Positions 16,203 through 25,159 of a stretch of DNA of 64,000 bases are shown here, one piece after another (position 1 is the first letter of the stretch; every line of letters begins with the position of its first letter). The notes beneath the pieces are model-generated. The model ran no database searches, was not told the origin of the DNA, and was given only the letters and a program-made list of their open reading frames with translations. Both the position numbers and the translations under genes were made by a program. Source of the stretch: Crocosphaera sp. UHCC 0190. GTDB taxonomy: Bacteria > Cyanobacteriota > Cyanobacteriia > Cyanobacteriales > Microcystaceae. The stretch spans positions 179,585-243,584 of the forward strand of contig NZ_JAYGHP010000004.1 in the NCBI RefSeq assembly GCF_034932065.1. The letters are read 5' to 3'.

Positions 16203-16959
16203 CTGTGTCCTGTTCATAAGCTGATAATTTTGAGGAGTAAAACGGGGCAAATTTAATTTGGGGAACAATAAGCGGGGAGACGAAGTCCAATATGTTGTGA
16301 AGTCGTTGCTTGTTTGGGTGTAAAGTTAGCTAAGATTTTAAGATTGCCTTAATAATTTGTTTAGCTTTTTTTGATGACCCATAAGCTGAAAAAGAACCAA
16401 AAGGGAGATTCAGCAAAGAACCAAACTTATTTGGGTGATCGAGTTTTGAGACTATCGCCTCCAGCCTTAACCAATCGCTAATTTAGAAGACTGATTGCTT
16501 ATCAGGCTACCAGAACTATTTTGAGTTTTTGTCTATCTAATTACAAAAAGACAAATTGATAAAGAAATACGGGAATATATTGCAGCAAACTATAGAAATT
16601 CTTTAACATTTCGTTGTCTCCTCCACACTGCGGTTTGTTTCTCTTGTCTTAAATAACTTATCTGATTTGGGGGGAATTTTTCATCCTGATCGGGATAAAG
16701 TTTTATTACAAAATAATCTCAGACAAGTTAAGGGAAAATCGAAAATAAAAATAATTTTCGTATACGCTTATACTTTAACTGATTTCCTTCGGATTTGTGT
16801 AGGGAGGGGTCATAGTTCTTAACAGTTTTTTAACAGTAGTGGGGTTGTGGCAGGAAAAGTTTTGCAGAAATTGTGAGGAGTCTTCTAGGGACAGGTTTTT
16901 GACACAACTTCATGATCCCAACCCATATGTTGAATAAATTCACCCAGATCAGGAAGTAA
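16203..16959. other. 750-bp gene-free region upstream of the sigma factor gene
   Basis: No credible reading frame is seen on either strand. A palindromic GTA-N8-TAC motif (the NtcA half-site arrangement) occurs at 16760-16773, but no convincing -10 element lies 20-24 bp from it, and such a motif is expected by chance several times in 64 kb. The length suggests a long leader or an uncharted small RNA; nothing specific can be proved. Confidence 0.4.
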
Positions 16960-17709
16960 TTATAAATCACCAAAACGCGCTTGATATTCTTTTAATTTAG
17001 CTTCTAGAACCTCTGCGCGTTGGCGTTCTTGTTCTGCCCGTTCATCACCAATTAATAATAAGTTGCCTTGGTTATCCCACCAACGTAACCATAATTGATT
17101 TTGATAATTTCCTTGCCATAAGCCTAATTCTATACCTAAAATTGATAGGGAAAAATGACCTCTTTCATTGGGTTTTATGGGGTGATAAGAAAAATCTTGG
17201 AGGTGATAAACTTCTAGTTTATGAGTTTTAATTTCATAAATTCCGTAGTAAGGAATACGAATGATTCTTTCATAAACCCAAAATTTACCAGGTTTGGTAA
17301 TTTCTCCGCTATTAGAGATAGATAAAGGGGTTTGATCTCGTTCTTCTTTTCCATCACCACTGGCAAATTCTAAGGCAATTAATGGGGCCATAAATTCTCG
17401 CCACAACACATAAGAACGACGAATTTGACCGTCTAAAAGTGACGGAACGTTCGGTACATAAAACCAATCTGGGGTGATCGCACCTTGTTCGGGAGGTTCT
17501 GTTTCTCGCCAATAAATCCCGCAGTCTTGTCCTATCGTATAATTACCATCAGGATGAAGTTGTTGAAGGAGGGAACCCAAAGAGTCAGTTAATAAGATGC
17601 TTTGAGGATGTTCTTGAAAGTTTTTCACAAAAGTACCATCGGACTCTGGTAATTGAGTATGATCAGGAAAGGCCGGGGGAATGTCTAAAGAAATAGGAGT
17701 TTGAGTCAT
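16960..17709 (-). CDS. Uma2 family (DUF820) protein with C-terminal coiled coil
   Basis: The 249-residue protein belongs to the larger Uma2 subgroup. It has a start region with FPDHTQLPESDGTFVKN, the metal-site Asp in AITPDWFYVP near residue 93, and ALEFASGDGKEERD near residue 130 as the Glu/Lys part of the nuclease-like site. A C-terminal helix (RAEQERQRAEVLEAKLKEYQ) forms a coiled coil, usual for this subgroup. Function is unproven. It is transcribed alone, divergent from priA. Confidence 0.85.
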   Translation of the reverse strand: MTQTPISLDIPPAFPDHTQLPESDGTFVKNFQEHPQSILLTDSLGSLLQQLHPDGNYTIGQDCGIYWRETEPPEQGAITPDWFYVPNVPSLLDGQIRRSYVLWREFMAPLIALEFASGDGKEERDQTPLSISNSGEITKPGKFWVYERIIRIPYYGIYEIKTHKLEVYHLQDFSYHPIKPNERGHFSLSILGIELGLWQGNYQNQLWLRWWDNQGNLLLIGDERAEQERQRAEVLEAKLKEYQARFGDL

Positions 17710-17853
17710 GATGCAGTCAGAAATTATCGCACACTAACTATTTTATATTCTACTATTTCATTTATTGTATTTTTATAAATGACCGTGAATTTTTAACAAT
17801 GATCTATTAAGATAACTAATAAGTGATTGATTGTCCTAAAAGTCGGAAAAAAT

Positions 17854-20352
17854 ATGTCTGTTACACCTAAAAGCTTCGTTGTGGCTGAACCAAGATCTTT
17901 CTATCAACTCAACACACTATCCCCCCAATGGATTGAGGTTTTAGTCGATTGTCCGGGGGTACAAGGATTATATACTTATAAAATACCCCTGAATCTTACG
18001 GTACAACCAGGAGATATTGTTAGTGTTCCTTTTGGGACACAAATTATTGGGGGTATTGCTATTAGAAAGGTTGATTTTTTACCTGATGATCTTGATTCTG
18101 GCCAAATTAAAGAAGTTGATGATGTGATTACATCAGGGTTTTTTCCTCGCACTTATTGGCAATTATTAAATCAAGTTTCTCAATATTATTGTACTGAATT
18201 AATCACGGTAATTAAAGGGGCATTACCCCCAGGATTATTAGGTAAATCTCAGCGTCGGATTAGACTAAAAATAGACAGTATTCCTCCTGGGGCTGAAAAT
18301 TTTTGTAGTCCCGTTGCTGGGAGAATTTTGAGTTTATTACAGTCCCAAAAAGAGGGAGACTATAGTGTTAAATATTTACAGCGTCAAATTAGAGGTGCGA
18401 GTCGAGGAATTCGAGAACTCAGTAAGCGCGGATGGATTGAAAGTTATCTAGAAACTCCCAAAACCACTAAAATCAAACAACAAAAAGCGGTGACTTTATT
18501 GGTTGATAATTTTCCGATAGATTTAACGCCTAGACAGTTAGAAGTATTACAGGTATTGCGTCATGAAGGGGGAGAATTATGGTTAAATGATTTATTAAAA
18601 TTATCTCATTCTAGTTCTTCTGTTGTGCAAGCATTGGCCGACAAAGAATATGTAATTATCGAATATAGAGAACGCTTAAGATTATTACAGCATCCTGATG
18701 AAAAACGGGATCAAGCTAAAGGTTTAACAACGGCTCAAACTCAAGCATTAAATATTATTAATACTTTAAATAATTACGCTAAAATTCTCTTACATGGGGT
18801 CACAGGTTCAGGAAAAACAGAAGTTTATTTACAAGTGATCGCTCCTTTATTAGAACAGGGAAAATCCGCTTTAGTCTTAGTTCCTGAAATTGGCTTAACT
18901 CCTCAATTAACAGATCGTTTTCGGGCAAGATTTGGGAATAAAGTTTGTGTCTATCATAGTGCTTTATCGGATGGAGAAAGATACGATACTTGGCGACAAA
19001 TGTTAACAGGAGAACCTCAAGTTATTATTGGTACGAGATCAGCCGTTTTTGCCCCCTTACCCAAGTTAGGATTAATTATCTTAGATGAGGAACATGATTC
19101 TAGTTTTAAACAAACCCAAATTTCCCCGACTTATCATGCAAGAAATGTCGCTCAATGGCGCGGAGAATTAGAGAATTGTCCCGTAATTTTAGGCTCAGCA
19201 ACGCCATCATTAGAAACTTGGATTTCTATTAAAAATCCTCAACCATCTTCTAAGCATAACTATCATTATTTATCCTTACCTGAAAGAATTCAATCCCGTC
19301 CTTTACCCCCTGTAGAAATTGTCGATATGAGGCAGGAATTAAAACAGGGAAACCGTTCTATTTTTAGTCGTTCTTTACAAGAAGCACTCAGCAATTTAAA
19401 ACAACGAAAACAACAAGGAATCTTATTTATTAATCGTCGGGGACACAGCACTTTTGTCTCTTGTCGTAGCTGTGGTTATGTGATGGAATGTCCCCATTGT
19501 GATGTCTCTTTATCCTATCATTATACCCATGAAGGTGCGACCGAATTATTACGCTGTCATTATTGTAATCATACTCAACTTCAACCCCCAAAATGTCCTG
19601 AATGTAGTTCTCCTTATCTGAAATTTTTTGGCAGTGGAACTCAAAAAGTTACCCAAGAATTAATGAGAGAATTTCCCGATTTACGCCCCTTAAGATTTGA
19701 TAGTGATACCACTAGCACTAAAGGTTCCCATCGTCGCTTATTGACCCAATTTTCGCGGGGTGAAGCGGATATTTTGATAGGGACACAAATGCTGACCAAA
19801 GGGTTAGATTTAGAACAAGTTACCTTAGTCGGAGTAGTCTCTGCTGATGGGTTATTACACTTATCTGATTATCGGGCCGCTGAGCGAGCTTTTCAAACCT
19901 TAACACAGGTTGCAGGAAGAGCGGGAAGAGGTAATGAACCAGGACAAGTTATTATTCAAACCTATACCCCCGAAAATTCAGTTATTCAAGCAGTAAAAAA
20001 CCATGATTATCAACGGTTTATTGAGGAAGAATTACCAAGACGGGAGGAGTTGAATTTTCCCCCTTATGGAAGGTTGATTTTAATTAAATTAAGTGGTTTG
20101 GATAGCATAGAAGTGCAGCAAACAGCAGAAGTTTTAGGAGAGTTTTTTGTAGAAAATATTAGTCCTGGTTGTGAGATTTTGGGGCCTGCTCCTGCTACTA
20201 TAATGAGAGTGGCAAGACGTTATCGGTGGCATATTTTATTAAAGTTTGAATCTGATAGTGAGGTAATTATTCCTAATATGAAACAGCTACATCAATTATG
20301 TCCCCAGTCCGTTAGTTTAAGTTTAGATATTGACCCGTTACGCATTGATTAA
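17854..20352 (+). CDS. priA: Primosomal protein N' (PriA helicase)
   Basis: From the ATG at 17854 the protein has 832 residues; a TTG at 17827 is a less likely start. PriA reloads the replisome at stalled forks. The N-terminal DNA-binding domain is followed by a helicase core with Walker A HGVTGSGKTEVYL near residue 320 and the DEEHD box. A zinc-binding insert has CRSCGYVMECPHC and CHYCNHTQLQPPKCPEC (eight cysteines). The helicase C-domain includes IGTQMLTKGLDL and QVAGRAGRG. All motifs are intact. A small repeat element follows right after the stop. Confidence 0.95.
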   Translation: MSVTPKSFVVAEPRSFYQLNTLSPQWIEVLVDCPGVQGLYTYKIPLNLTVQPGDIVSVPFGTQIIGGIAIRKVDFLPDDLDSGQIKEVDDVITSGFFPRTYWQLLNQVSQYYCTELITVIKGALPPGLLGKSQRRIRLKIDSIPPGAENFCSPVAGRILSLLQSQKEGDYSVKYLQRQIRGASRGIRELSKRGWIESYLETPKTTKIKQQKAVTLLVDNFPIDLTPRQLEVLQVLRHEGGELWLNDLLKLSHSSSSVVQALADKEYVIIEYRERLRLLQHPDEKRDQAKGLTTAQTQALNIINTLNNYAKILLHGVTGSGKTEVYLQVIAPLLEQGKSALVLVPEIGLTPQLTDRFRARFGNKVCVYHSALSDGERYDTWRQMLTGEPQVIIGTRSAVFAPLPKLGLIILDEEHDSSFKQTQISPTYHARNVAQWRGELENCPVILGSATPSLETWISIKNPQPSSKHNYHYLSLPERIQSRPLPPVEIVDMRQELKQGNRSIFSRSLQEALSNLKQRKQQGILFINRRGHSTFVSCRSCGYVMECPHCDVSLSYHYTHEGATELLRCHYCNHTQLQPPKCPECSSPYLKFFGSGTQKVTQELMREFPDLRPLRFDSDTTSTKGSHRRLLTQFSRGEADILIGTQMLTKGLDLEQVTLVGVVSADGLLHLSDYRAAERAFQTLTQVAGRAGRGNEPGQVIIQTYTPENSVIQAVKNHDYQRFIEEELPRREELNFPPYGRLILIKLSGLDSIEVQQTAEVLGEFFVENISPGCEILGPAPATIMRVARRYRWHILLKFESDSEVIIPNMKQLHQLCPQSVSLSLDIDPLRID

Positions 20353-20354
20353 AG

Positions 20355-20466
20355 TAATACTAAATCCGGTTATCAAAATAGATCAACGTAGAGACGTTGC
20401 CTGCAACGTCTCTACTAGGTTTTGTTGGTTTTAATAACTCTACTTTTTAAAGCGGATTTGGTATAA
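20355..20466. mobile_element. MITE-like element with 17-bp imperfect terminal inverted repeats
   Basis: The left end TAATACTAAATCCGGTT and the reverse complement of the right end (TTATACCAAATCCGCTT) match at 14 of 17 positions. The 112-bp interior contains the perfect palindrome at 20388-20415 and no coding capacity. Size and structure fit a miniature inverted-repeat element; no cognate transposase was identified. Confidence 0.6.
20388..20415. repeat. 28-bp palindrome, GTAGAGACG family
   Basis: The 13-bp arm GTAGAGACGTTGC, a CT centre and the exact complement. It has the same architecture and centre as 41377-41404, with the two innermost arm positions changed compensatorily. Confidence 0.9.
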
Positions 20467-20487
20467 GACGTAAACAATAATACTACA

Positions 20488-20555
20488 GTAACACAGTCTT
20501 CTAAACTGTTACAAGCAAGACTTGTACTGAGCTTGTAACAGTATGCTTGTGTTAC
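20488..20555. repeat. Nested inverted repeat
   Basis: GTAACACA pairs with TGTGTTAC at the outer ends, and CTGTTACAAGC pairs with GCTTGTAACAG inside. It can form a long stem between the MITE-like element and the restriction-enzyme remnant. There is no T-run, so a terminator role is uncertain. Confidence 0.6.
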
Positions 20556-20571
20556 ATTTAAACCATCTCTC

Positions 20572-20778
20572 TTATTCTATCGGAAAACTTGGAATTATTG
20601 TATCGATTTCTTCCATTAATTCGATGGTATCTTTTAAAGCAACCACAATTTTTTGATAGTGAATAATTTCATCTTGGGAGAGTTTACGGTTATCTTTTTT
20701 ACGGTCTTTTAACCACTTATCTAAGACTTGATATCCTCCTATTTTAAATTGCCAAACGGGCTCTTCTAGACTAGCCAT
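20572..20778 (-). pseudogene. C-terminal remnant of a restriction-modification enzyme (type ISP/IIG-like)
   Basis: The frame encodes VWQFKIGGYQVLDKWLKDRK, then LSQDEIIHYQKIVVALKDTI, which resembles the C-terminal end of large single-chain restriction-modification enzymes. Only about 60 genuine residues remain. The first seven codons, including the apparent ATG, lie inside the left inverted repeat of the ISL3 element starting at 20759. The rest of the gene is not found on the far side of the element, so a deletion accompanied or followed the insertion. The fragment is not a functional gene. Confidence 0.7.
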
Positions 20779-20924
20779 GATAATTTAATAATAAAAAAGG
20801 TCATTGATAAAAGAAACATTAAAACTTAAATTGTCTCATAGTCTTTACCTAATCTTGACTAATGGGTGTTTTTTATGGTATTAAATAACTTAATTTCAAT
20901 CTACAAAAATTAATTTTTAATAAA

Positions 20925-21794
20925 ATGCCATCTAATCCTGCACTTTATTTTATCACGACCATCATTAATTTTGAAGGTTTTAAAGCAACTAACTATCATT
21001 TTATCACCGAAAATGAATTAGTCATTGAATTAGAAAATAAACAAACTTTAGCAACTTGCCCACATTGTCAAAAAACCACAAATAAAGTTCATCAATCTCA
21101 TCGATATAGAGTGAGAGATATTCCTTGTAGTAGTTATGATGTTTTTCTCTTAGTTAATCGTCGTCAGTTTAGATGTAAAAGTTGTCGAAAAGTTTTTTCA
21201 GAAGAATTAAGTTTTGTTAAAAAAAGAAGAACTTATACCAAGAGATTAGCTAAAAAAGTAGTGCAGGAAGTCTTAGATACAGATGTTTTAAATACCGCAA
21301 AAAGAAATAGAATGACAGCCACAGAAATAGACACAATACTCAAAGAATTAGAGGAAGATTTATTGAAAGAAAAACCGACCGATTTTAAAAAGCTAGGAAT
21401 TGATGAGATAACCCATTTAAAAGGAGGAAAAAATTATGCAGCAGTCTTGGTCGATTTAGAAAAGAGAAAACCCATCGCATTATTAGAGAAAAGAAATAAA
21501 GAAGTTATCGAAGAATACTTACTAAGTCTCGGTTCGGATATATTAAATCAAATAGAAGAAGTTAGCATAGACTTGTGGAAACCCTATAAAAGTGTGGTAG
21601 AAGAACTCATTCCAAATGCACAAGTAGTTGCCGATAGATTTCATGTAATGAAACAAATTAATGAAGAGTTAGATAGCCGAAGAAAAAAAGAGAAAAGACA
21701 AATAGAAAAAATAAAAAATCGCCAGGAAAGACAGGAGAAATTGCAGGGAATAACTCATAGTAAATACCCGTTATTAAAGAAAAAAAAAAGCTGA
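20925..21794 (+). CDS. ISL3 transposase, first part (ends at an A10 run)
   Basis: This 289-residue N-terminal portion of an ISL3-family transposase has a zinc finger (CPHCQKTTNKVHQSHRYRV and CKSCRKVFSEEL), a helix-turn-helix, and two catalytic Asp motifs, LGIDEITHLKGG and SIDLWKPYKS, followed by VADRFHVMKQ. The frame ends in LKKKKS and a stop straight after ten consecutive As (21780-21789). The remaining C-terminal domain is read in the -1 frame from 21788. Either ribosomal or transcriptional slippage on the A run joins the two, or a one-base change has inactivated the gene. Confidence 0.9.
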   Translation: MPSNPALYFITTIINFEGFKATNYHFITENELVIELENKQTLATCPHCQKTTNKVHQSHRYRVRDIPCSSYDVFLLVNRRQFRCKSCRKVFSEELSFVKKRRTYTKRLAKKVVQEVLDTDVLNTAKRNRMTATEIDTILKELEEDLLKEKPTDFKKLGIDEITHLKGGKNYAAVLVDLEKRKPIALLEKRNKEVIEEYLLSLGSDILNQIEEVSIDLWKPYKSVVEELIPNAQVVADRFHVMKQINEELDSRRKKEKRQIEKIKNRQERQEKLQGITHSKYPLLKKKKS

Positions 21795-22168
21795 GTGAAG
21801 CAGAAAAAGACAAGTTAGAAGAATTGAGAAAACACACCCCAGAACTTATGAAGATGTATGCGGAAAAGGAAAAACTAAGAGATATATTTGAAAGTCAAAT
21901 AACTAGGGATGAAGCTTTTGATAAAATGGTAGAATGGACAGAATCATCTTATAAGTATTTTCCGAAAAGTTGTCAAACGATCAAAAGATGGATCTCGGAA
22001 ATTTTGTCTTATTTTGATCATCGAACAACTCAGGGCGTAGTAGAAGGTATCAACCAAAAAATTAAGTTAATTAAAAGGAGAGCTTATGGACTAACTAACT
22101 TTGACAACTTTAGAAGAAGAGTCTTATTAAATTGGGCTTTTGTTAGTAATTTATCATACTCAGTCTAG
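21788..22168 (+). CDS. ISL3 transposase, C-terminal part in -1 frame
   Basis: About 126 residues continue the ISL3 family alignment: a charged helical stretch, then HRTTQGVVEGINQKIKLIK with the catalytic Glu, and a C-terminal NFDNFRRRVLLNWAF. It has no ribosome site or ATG of its own at the join, so it would be made only as a frameshift fusion with the upstream part. Its stop lies 7 bp inside the right end of the element. Confidence 0.85.
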   Translation, partial: KLSEAEKDKLEELRKHTPELMKMYAEKEKLRDIFESQITRDEAFDKMVEWTESSYKYFPKSCQTIKRWISEILSYFDHRTTQGVVEGINQKIKLIKRRAYGLTNFDNFRRRVLLNWAFVSNLSYSV

Positions 22169-22215
22169 AAGAGCCTAAATTATTCTAGAATAGAAGATAA
22201 TTACTTTTAACTTAA

Positions 22216-22857
22216 TCACCTTACCCCTAAAAACTTGTGCATTTGTAAACTCATTCGCCAGTCAGGATGATGTAAGATATAATCAAAAATCAAAGGCTGA
22301 CTTTGAGGACTATTCCACTCCGGTTGTAAATATTTAATCGCTTCAGGATGAACCTTTTTTGCCTGTTCTTCAGCCCAGTTTAAATCCTCTGGATTAGCAA
22401 TAACAACCTTTAATTCATTGACATGAGAATAAACACTTTCGCAGGGAACTTTAAACGGTTTCGGTGAAAAAGTTACCCAGTCAAACTGTCCACTAAAATC
22501 ATGGGCCCCAGAAGTTTCTAAATGTACCCTTAAACCCAAACTGCGTAACTTTTGAGTTAAGGGCAATAAATCGTGCATTAAGGGTTCTCCCCCTGTAATA
22601 ACAACAATAGTTGGGTTGGCCCGTTTTGCCGCTTCTCCTAACACCTTAACAGACTGCTGAGGAGAAAATTTACTCGTCCATGACTCCTTTTGATCACACC
22701 AGGGACAATAAACATCACATCCGGCCAAACGAATAAAAAAGGCACTTACACCCATCCAAGTACCTTCGCCTTGAATCGAGTGAAAAGTTTCTACAATGGG
22801 GTAAGTAAGAGTGGTCGATGCGATCGCTTTCATCCCAACTAAAGGTAAACTATCCAT
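22216..22857 (-). CDS. queE: 7-carboxy-7-deazaguanine synthase (radical SAM)
   Basis: The 213-residue enzyme makes CDG, the precursor of queuosine and other 7-deazapurines. It has the QueE N-terminal motif FHSIQGEGTWMG and the cluster-binding CDVYCPWCDQ (CxxxCxxC). VITGGEPLMHD near residue 90 is the SAM-binding GGE motif. The C-terminal LQMHKFLGVR matches the family. Length is normal. It is divergent from the CAP-domain lipoprotein. The partner genes queC and queD are not in the window. Confidence 0.93.
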   Translation of the reverse strand: MDSLPLVGMKAIASTTLTYPIVETFHSIQGEGTWMGVSAFFIRLAGCDVYCPWCDQKESWTSKFSPQQSVKVLGEAAKRANPTIVVITGGEPLMHDLLPLTQKLRSLGLRVHLETSGAHDFSGQFDWVTFSPKPFKVPCESVYSHVNELKVVIANPEDLNWAEEQAKKVHPEAIKYLQPEWNSPQSQPLIFDYILHHPDWRMSLQMHKFLGVR

Positions 22858-22912
22858 AACCTATTATTAACGCTTATCAAAAATTTAGCTATTTGGCGGT
22901 TCTAATGCACCC

Positions 22913-23944
22913 ATGAAATACAGTTTTTCTCAGTTTTTTCTGATCTTTCCCCTGGTAATGATTAGCTTGATCGGATGTCAACCCATTGAACCCATTCCCC
23001 TTGAGCCGATTCCCAGATCACAAACACCCCAATCTCTCCCACAATCTAGTTTAACCGATCCTAGTTTTCTAGAGGGAATGGAAGAAATTGCCTATCGAGA
23101 AATTAATCAATATCGTCTCTCGAAAGATTTACCCCCATTAAAGTTTAACCCTCAAATTGCCCAACAAGCTAGAATTCATAGTGAAAGAATGGCCGCTGGC
23201 CTAATTCCTGTCGGCCATGAGCGACTAGAAGAGAGACTAAAAATCATTAGTTTTAGTACCCCCCATCAAAAAGGTGTTGAAAATTTAGCCATTCATCAAG
23301 ATAATTCTAATCCAGTGCAAGCAACGATTAAACAATGGTTAAGTAATCCTGAAAGTCGTCAAAATATTCTAGGAAAATATGATCAAACCGGGATTGGAGT
23401 CGCCCAAAATGCAGCAGGAAAATATTATTTTACTCAAATTTTTATTCAAGAAAATCCCTCCTCTATAGCAGATTCCGTCCCCTTTACTGATCCCTTAGAA
23501 CCCTGGAAAAATCGAGATCTCGTCTTAGAAAAGTCCAGTCAAGATAGTCAATTTTTAATTGCTTTAGAAACAGAAATTAACCGTCGAGTCAATCAATATC
23601 GCTTGTCTAAGAATTTACCCCCCTTACAAATGAATGCAGAAATTAGTTATGTGGCCAGACAACATAGTCAAAATATGGCCAATAAAACAGCAACCTTTAG
23701 TCATGACGGATTTGATGGACGGGCAAAAACTGTGGGGAAAACCATTCCTTATCAAACCTTTGCTGAGAATTTAGCTTATATTAAAGGATATCCTGATTTA
23801 GCATCCGTCGCCGTTAAAGGTTGGATTGATAGTCCTGGCCATCGTAAAAATATGGAAGGAAACTTTAATTTAACCGGAGTTGGTATTGCTAAAAATGCCG
23901 ATGGGGAATATTATTTCACCCAGTTATTTTTATTACAACGATAA
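22913..23944 (+). CDS. Lipoprotein with two tandem CAP (SCP) domains
   Basis: The 343-residue protein begins with a lipoprotein signal whose lipobox is SLIGC (Cys about residue 22), so it is probably anchored to a membrane outside the cytoplasm. Two CAP/SCP domains follow, each about 125 residues, both starting with a NQYRLSK[DN]LPPL motif and ending with GxGxAxNAxGxYYFTQ. The first has GHERLEERL and the second SHDGFDGRA at the equivalent metal-site region. This is an internal duplication within one gene. Function in bacteria is largely unknown. Confidence 0.88.
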   Translation: MKYSFSQFFLIFPLVMISLIGCQPIEPIPLEPIPRSQTPQSLPQSSLTDPSFLEGMEEIAYREINQYRLSKDLPPLKFNPQIAQQARIHSERMAAGLIPVGHERLEERLKIISFSTPHQKGVENLAIHQDNSNPVQATIKQWLSNPESRQNILGKYDQTGIGVAQNAAGKYYFTQIFIQENPSSIADSVPFTDPLEPWKNRDLVLEKSSQDSQFLIALETEINRRVNQYRLSKNLPPLQMNAEISYVARQHSQNMANKTATFSHDGFDGRAKTVGKTIPYQTFAENLAYIKGYPDLASVAVKGWIDSPGHRKNMEGNFNLTGVGIAKNADGEYYFTQLFLLQR

Positions 23945-23948
23945 ACTA

Positions 23949-24581
23949 ATGACAGAATCTAACAATTTTCAAGTCTGTAATGACGATCTTTCTGCTGAAA
24001 CCTTAGCCCGTTATCTAGAAGCTGATGCCATTGCCGTTGATACAGAAACCATGGGATTAGTTCCCCAAAGAGATCGCCTCTGTTTAGTGCAGTTATGTGA
24101 CCCCAATGGGTTTGTTACCGCCATTCGTATTGCACGAGGACAAACAGAAGCCCCTAACTTAAAGCAATTAATGGAAGCCAAAAATATTGTAAAGATTTTT
24201 CATTATGCCCGCTTCGATGTCGCTCAATTCAAGTATAATTTAAACATAGAAACTCAGCCAATATTTTGTACTAAGATTGCCAGTAAAATAGCGAGAACCT
24301 ATACAGGATCTCATGGCTTAAAATCCTTAGTTCAGGAATTACAAGGGGTTGAATTAGACAAAAGCTCTCAAAGTTCTGATTGGGGGAATGCCAATAATTT
24401 ATCCGATGCTCAATTAAGTTATGCTGCCAATGATGTGCGGTATTTAATCCAACTGCGAGAGCAATTAATTACCATGTTACAAAGAGAAGAAAGATGGGAA
24501 TTAACCCAACAATGTTTTGCTTGTATTCCGGTATTTGTCGCCTTAGATTTAATGTATTATAAAGATATTTTCGAGCATTGA
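23949..24581 (+). CDS. RNase D-like 3'-5' exonuclease
   Basis: From the ATG at 23949, only 4 bp after the CAP gene, the protein has 210 residues. An upstream in-frame start at 23880 would overlap that gene and is unlikely. It is a single DEDDy exonuclease domain: AVDTETMGL (Asp, Glu), FHYARFDVAQF (Asp), and SYAANDVRYLI (Tyr and Asp). It lacks the C-terminal HRDC domains of E. coli RNase D, as usual for the short cyanobacterial form. It probably trims structured RNA. Confidence 0.88.
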   Translation: MTESNNFQVCNDDLSAETLARYLEADAIAVDTETMGLVPQRDRLCLVQLCDPNGFVTAIRIARGQTEAPNLKQLMEAKNIVKIFHYARFDVAQFKYNLNIETQPIFCTKIASKIARTYTGSHGLKSLVQELQGVELDKSSQSSDWGNANNLSDAQLSYAANDVRYLIQLREQLITMLQREERWELTQQCFACIPVFVALDLMYYKDIFEH

Positions 24582-24777
24582 TTCTGTGTCAGTTAATCAT
24601 CAAAGGTTTGCCAGTGATAGCCATTGATGATTCCCTATCAATAATTCTGATTAGATACCATTGATTTATGATTAAAGACTAAGGGTCAGACTTCACAATC
24701 ATTACACTTACAAATTGTAAACTTCAGGTTAGGATAAACATAGAGTAACTTGCATCCCTGAGCAGCAGAGGTAAATT

Positions 24778-25020
24778 ATGACAGAAGCAATGACCTTAAC
24801 TCCAGACAACGTTGAACAAGTATTAGACGAAATGCGTCCTTACTTGATGGCAGACGGTGGCAATGTCGAACTCGTCGAAATTGATGGCCCCATCGTCAAA
24901 CTACGGCTTCAGGGAGCTTGTGGAACTTGTCCAAGCTCCACCATGACCCTAAAAATGGGCATTGAACGGCGTTTAAGAGAAATGATCCCTGAAATTTCAG
25001 AAGTCGAACAAGCTTTCTAA
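24778..25020 (+). CDS. NifU C-terminal-like Fe-S scaffold protein (Nfu)
   Basis: The 80-residue protein has the Nfu domain: [16 protein letters not shown], then [14 protein letters not shown] with the CxxC pair that holds a bridging [4Fe-4S] cluster. Cyanobacterial Nfu (CnfU) supplies clusters to photosystem I and other proteins. It is a single gene followed by a strong terminator at 25032. Confidence 0.93.
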   Translation: MTEAMTLTPDNVEQVLDEMRPYLMADGGNVELVEIDGPIVKLRLQGACGTCPSSTMTLKMGIERRLREMIPEISEVEQAF

Positions 25021-25031
25021 GATAGAGCAAA

Positions 25032-25062
25032 CCCCCTCGTTGTTTCAACGGGGGATTTTCTT
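25032..25062 (+). terminator. Rho-independent terminator after nfu
   Basis: CCCCCTCGTTG pairs with CAACGGGGG around a three-T loop, followed by a T-rich stretch. Confidence 0.88.
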
Positions 25063-25159
25063 AAGAATTATCTTAAAAAAGAAAAGACTTTGCGATGCGG
25101 CCATTGCCCATTAAGATAGAACTCATCCCCTGATATATCAATCGTCCCTGAGTGCCAAC

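Larger units (their letters stand above)
20759..22175 (+). mobile_element. ISL3-family insertion sequence (about 1.4 kb)
   Basis: Both ends begin GGCTCTTCTAGACT in inverted orientation. The inverted repeat continues imperfectly to about 32 bp (for example ATGATAA in both). Inside lies an ISL3 transposase split into two frames. ISL3 elements normally leave 8-bp target duplications; the flanks here (GCCAAACG on the left, TAAATTAT on the right) do not match, consistent with a deletion next to the element. Confidence 0.88.

Noticed and set aside
20355-20555. CRISPR-like array of palindromes after priA
   Set aside because: The inverted repeats are of different sequence and are not separated by equal spacers; they are MITE-like and hairpin structures. 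No cas genes occur in the window.
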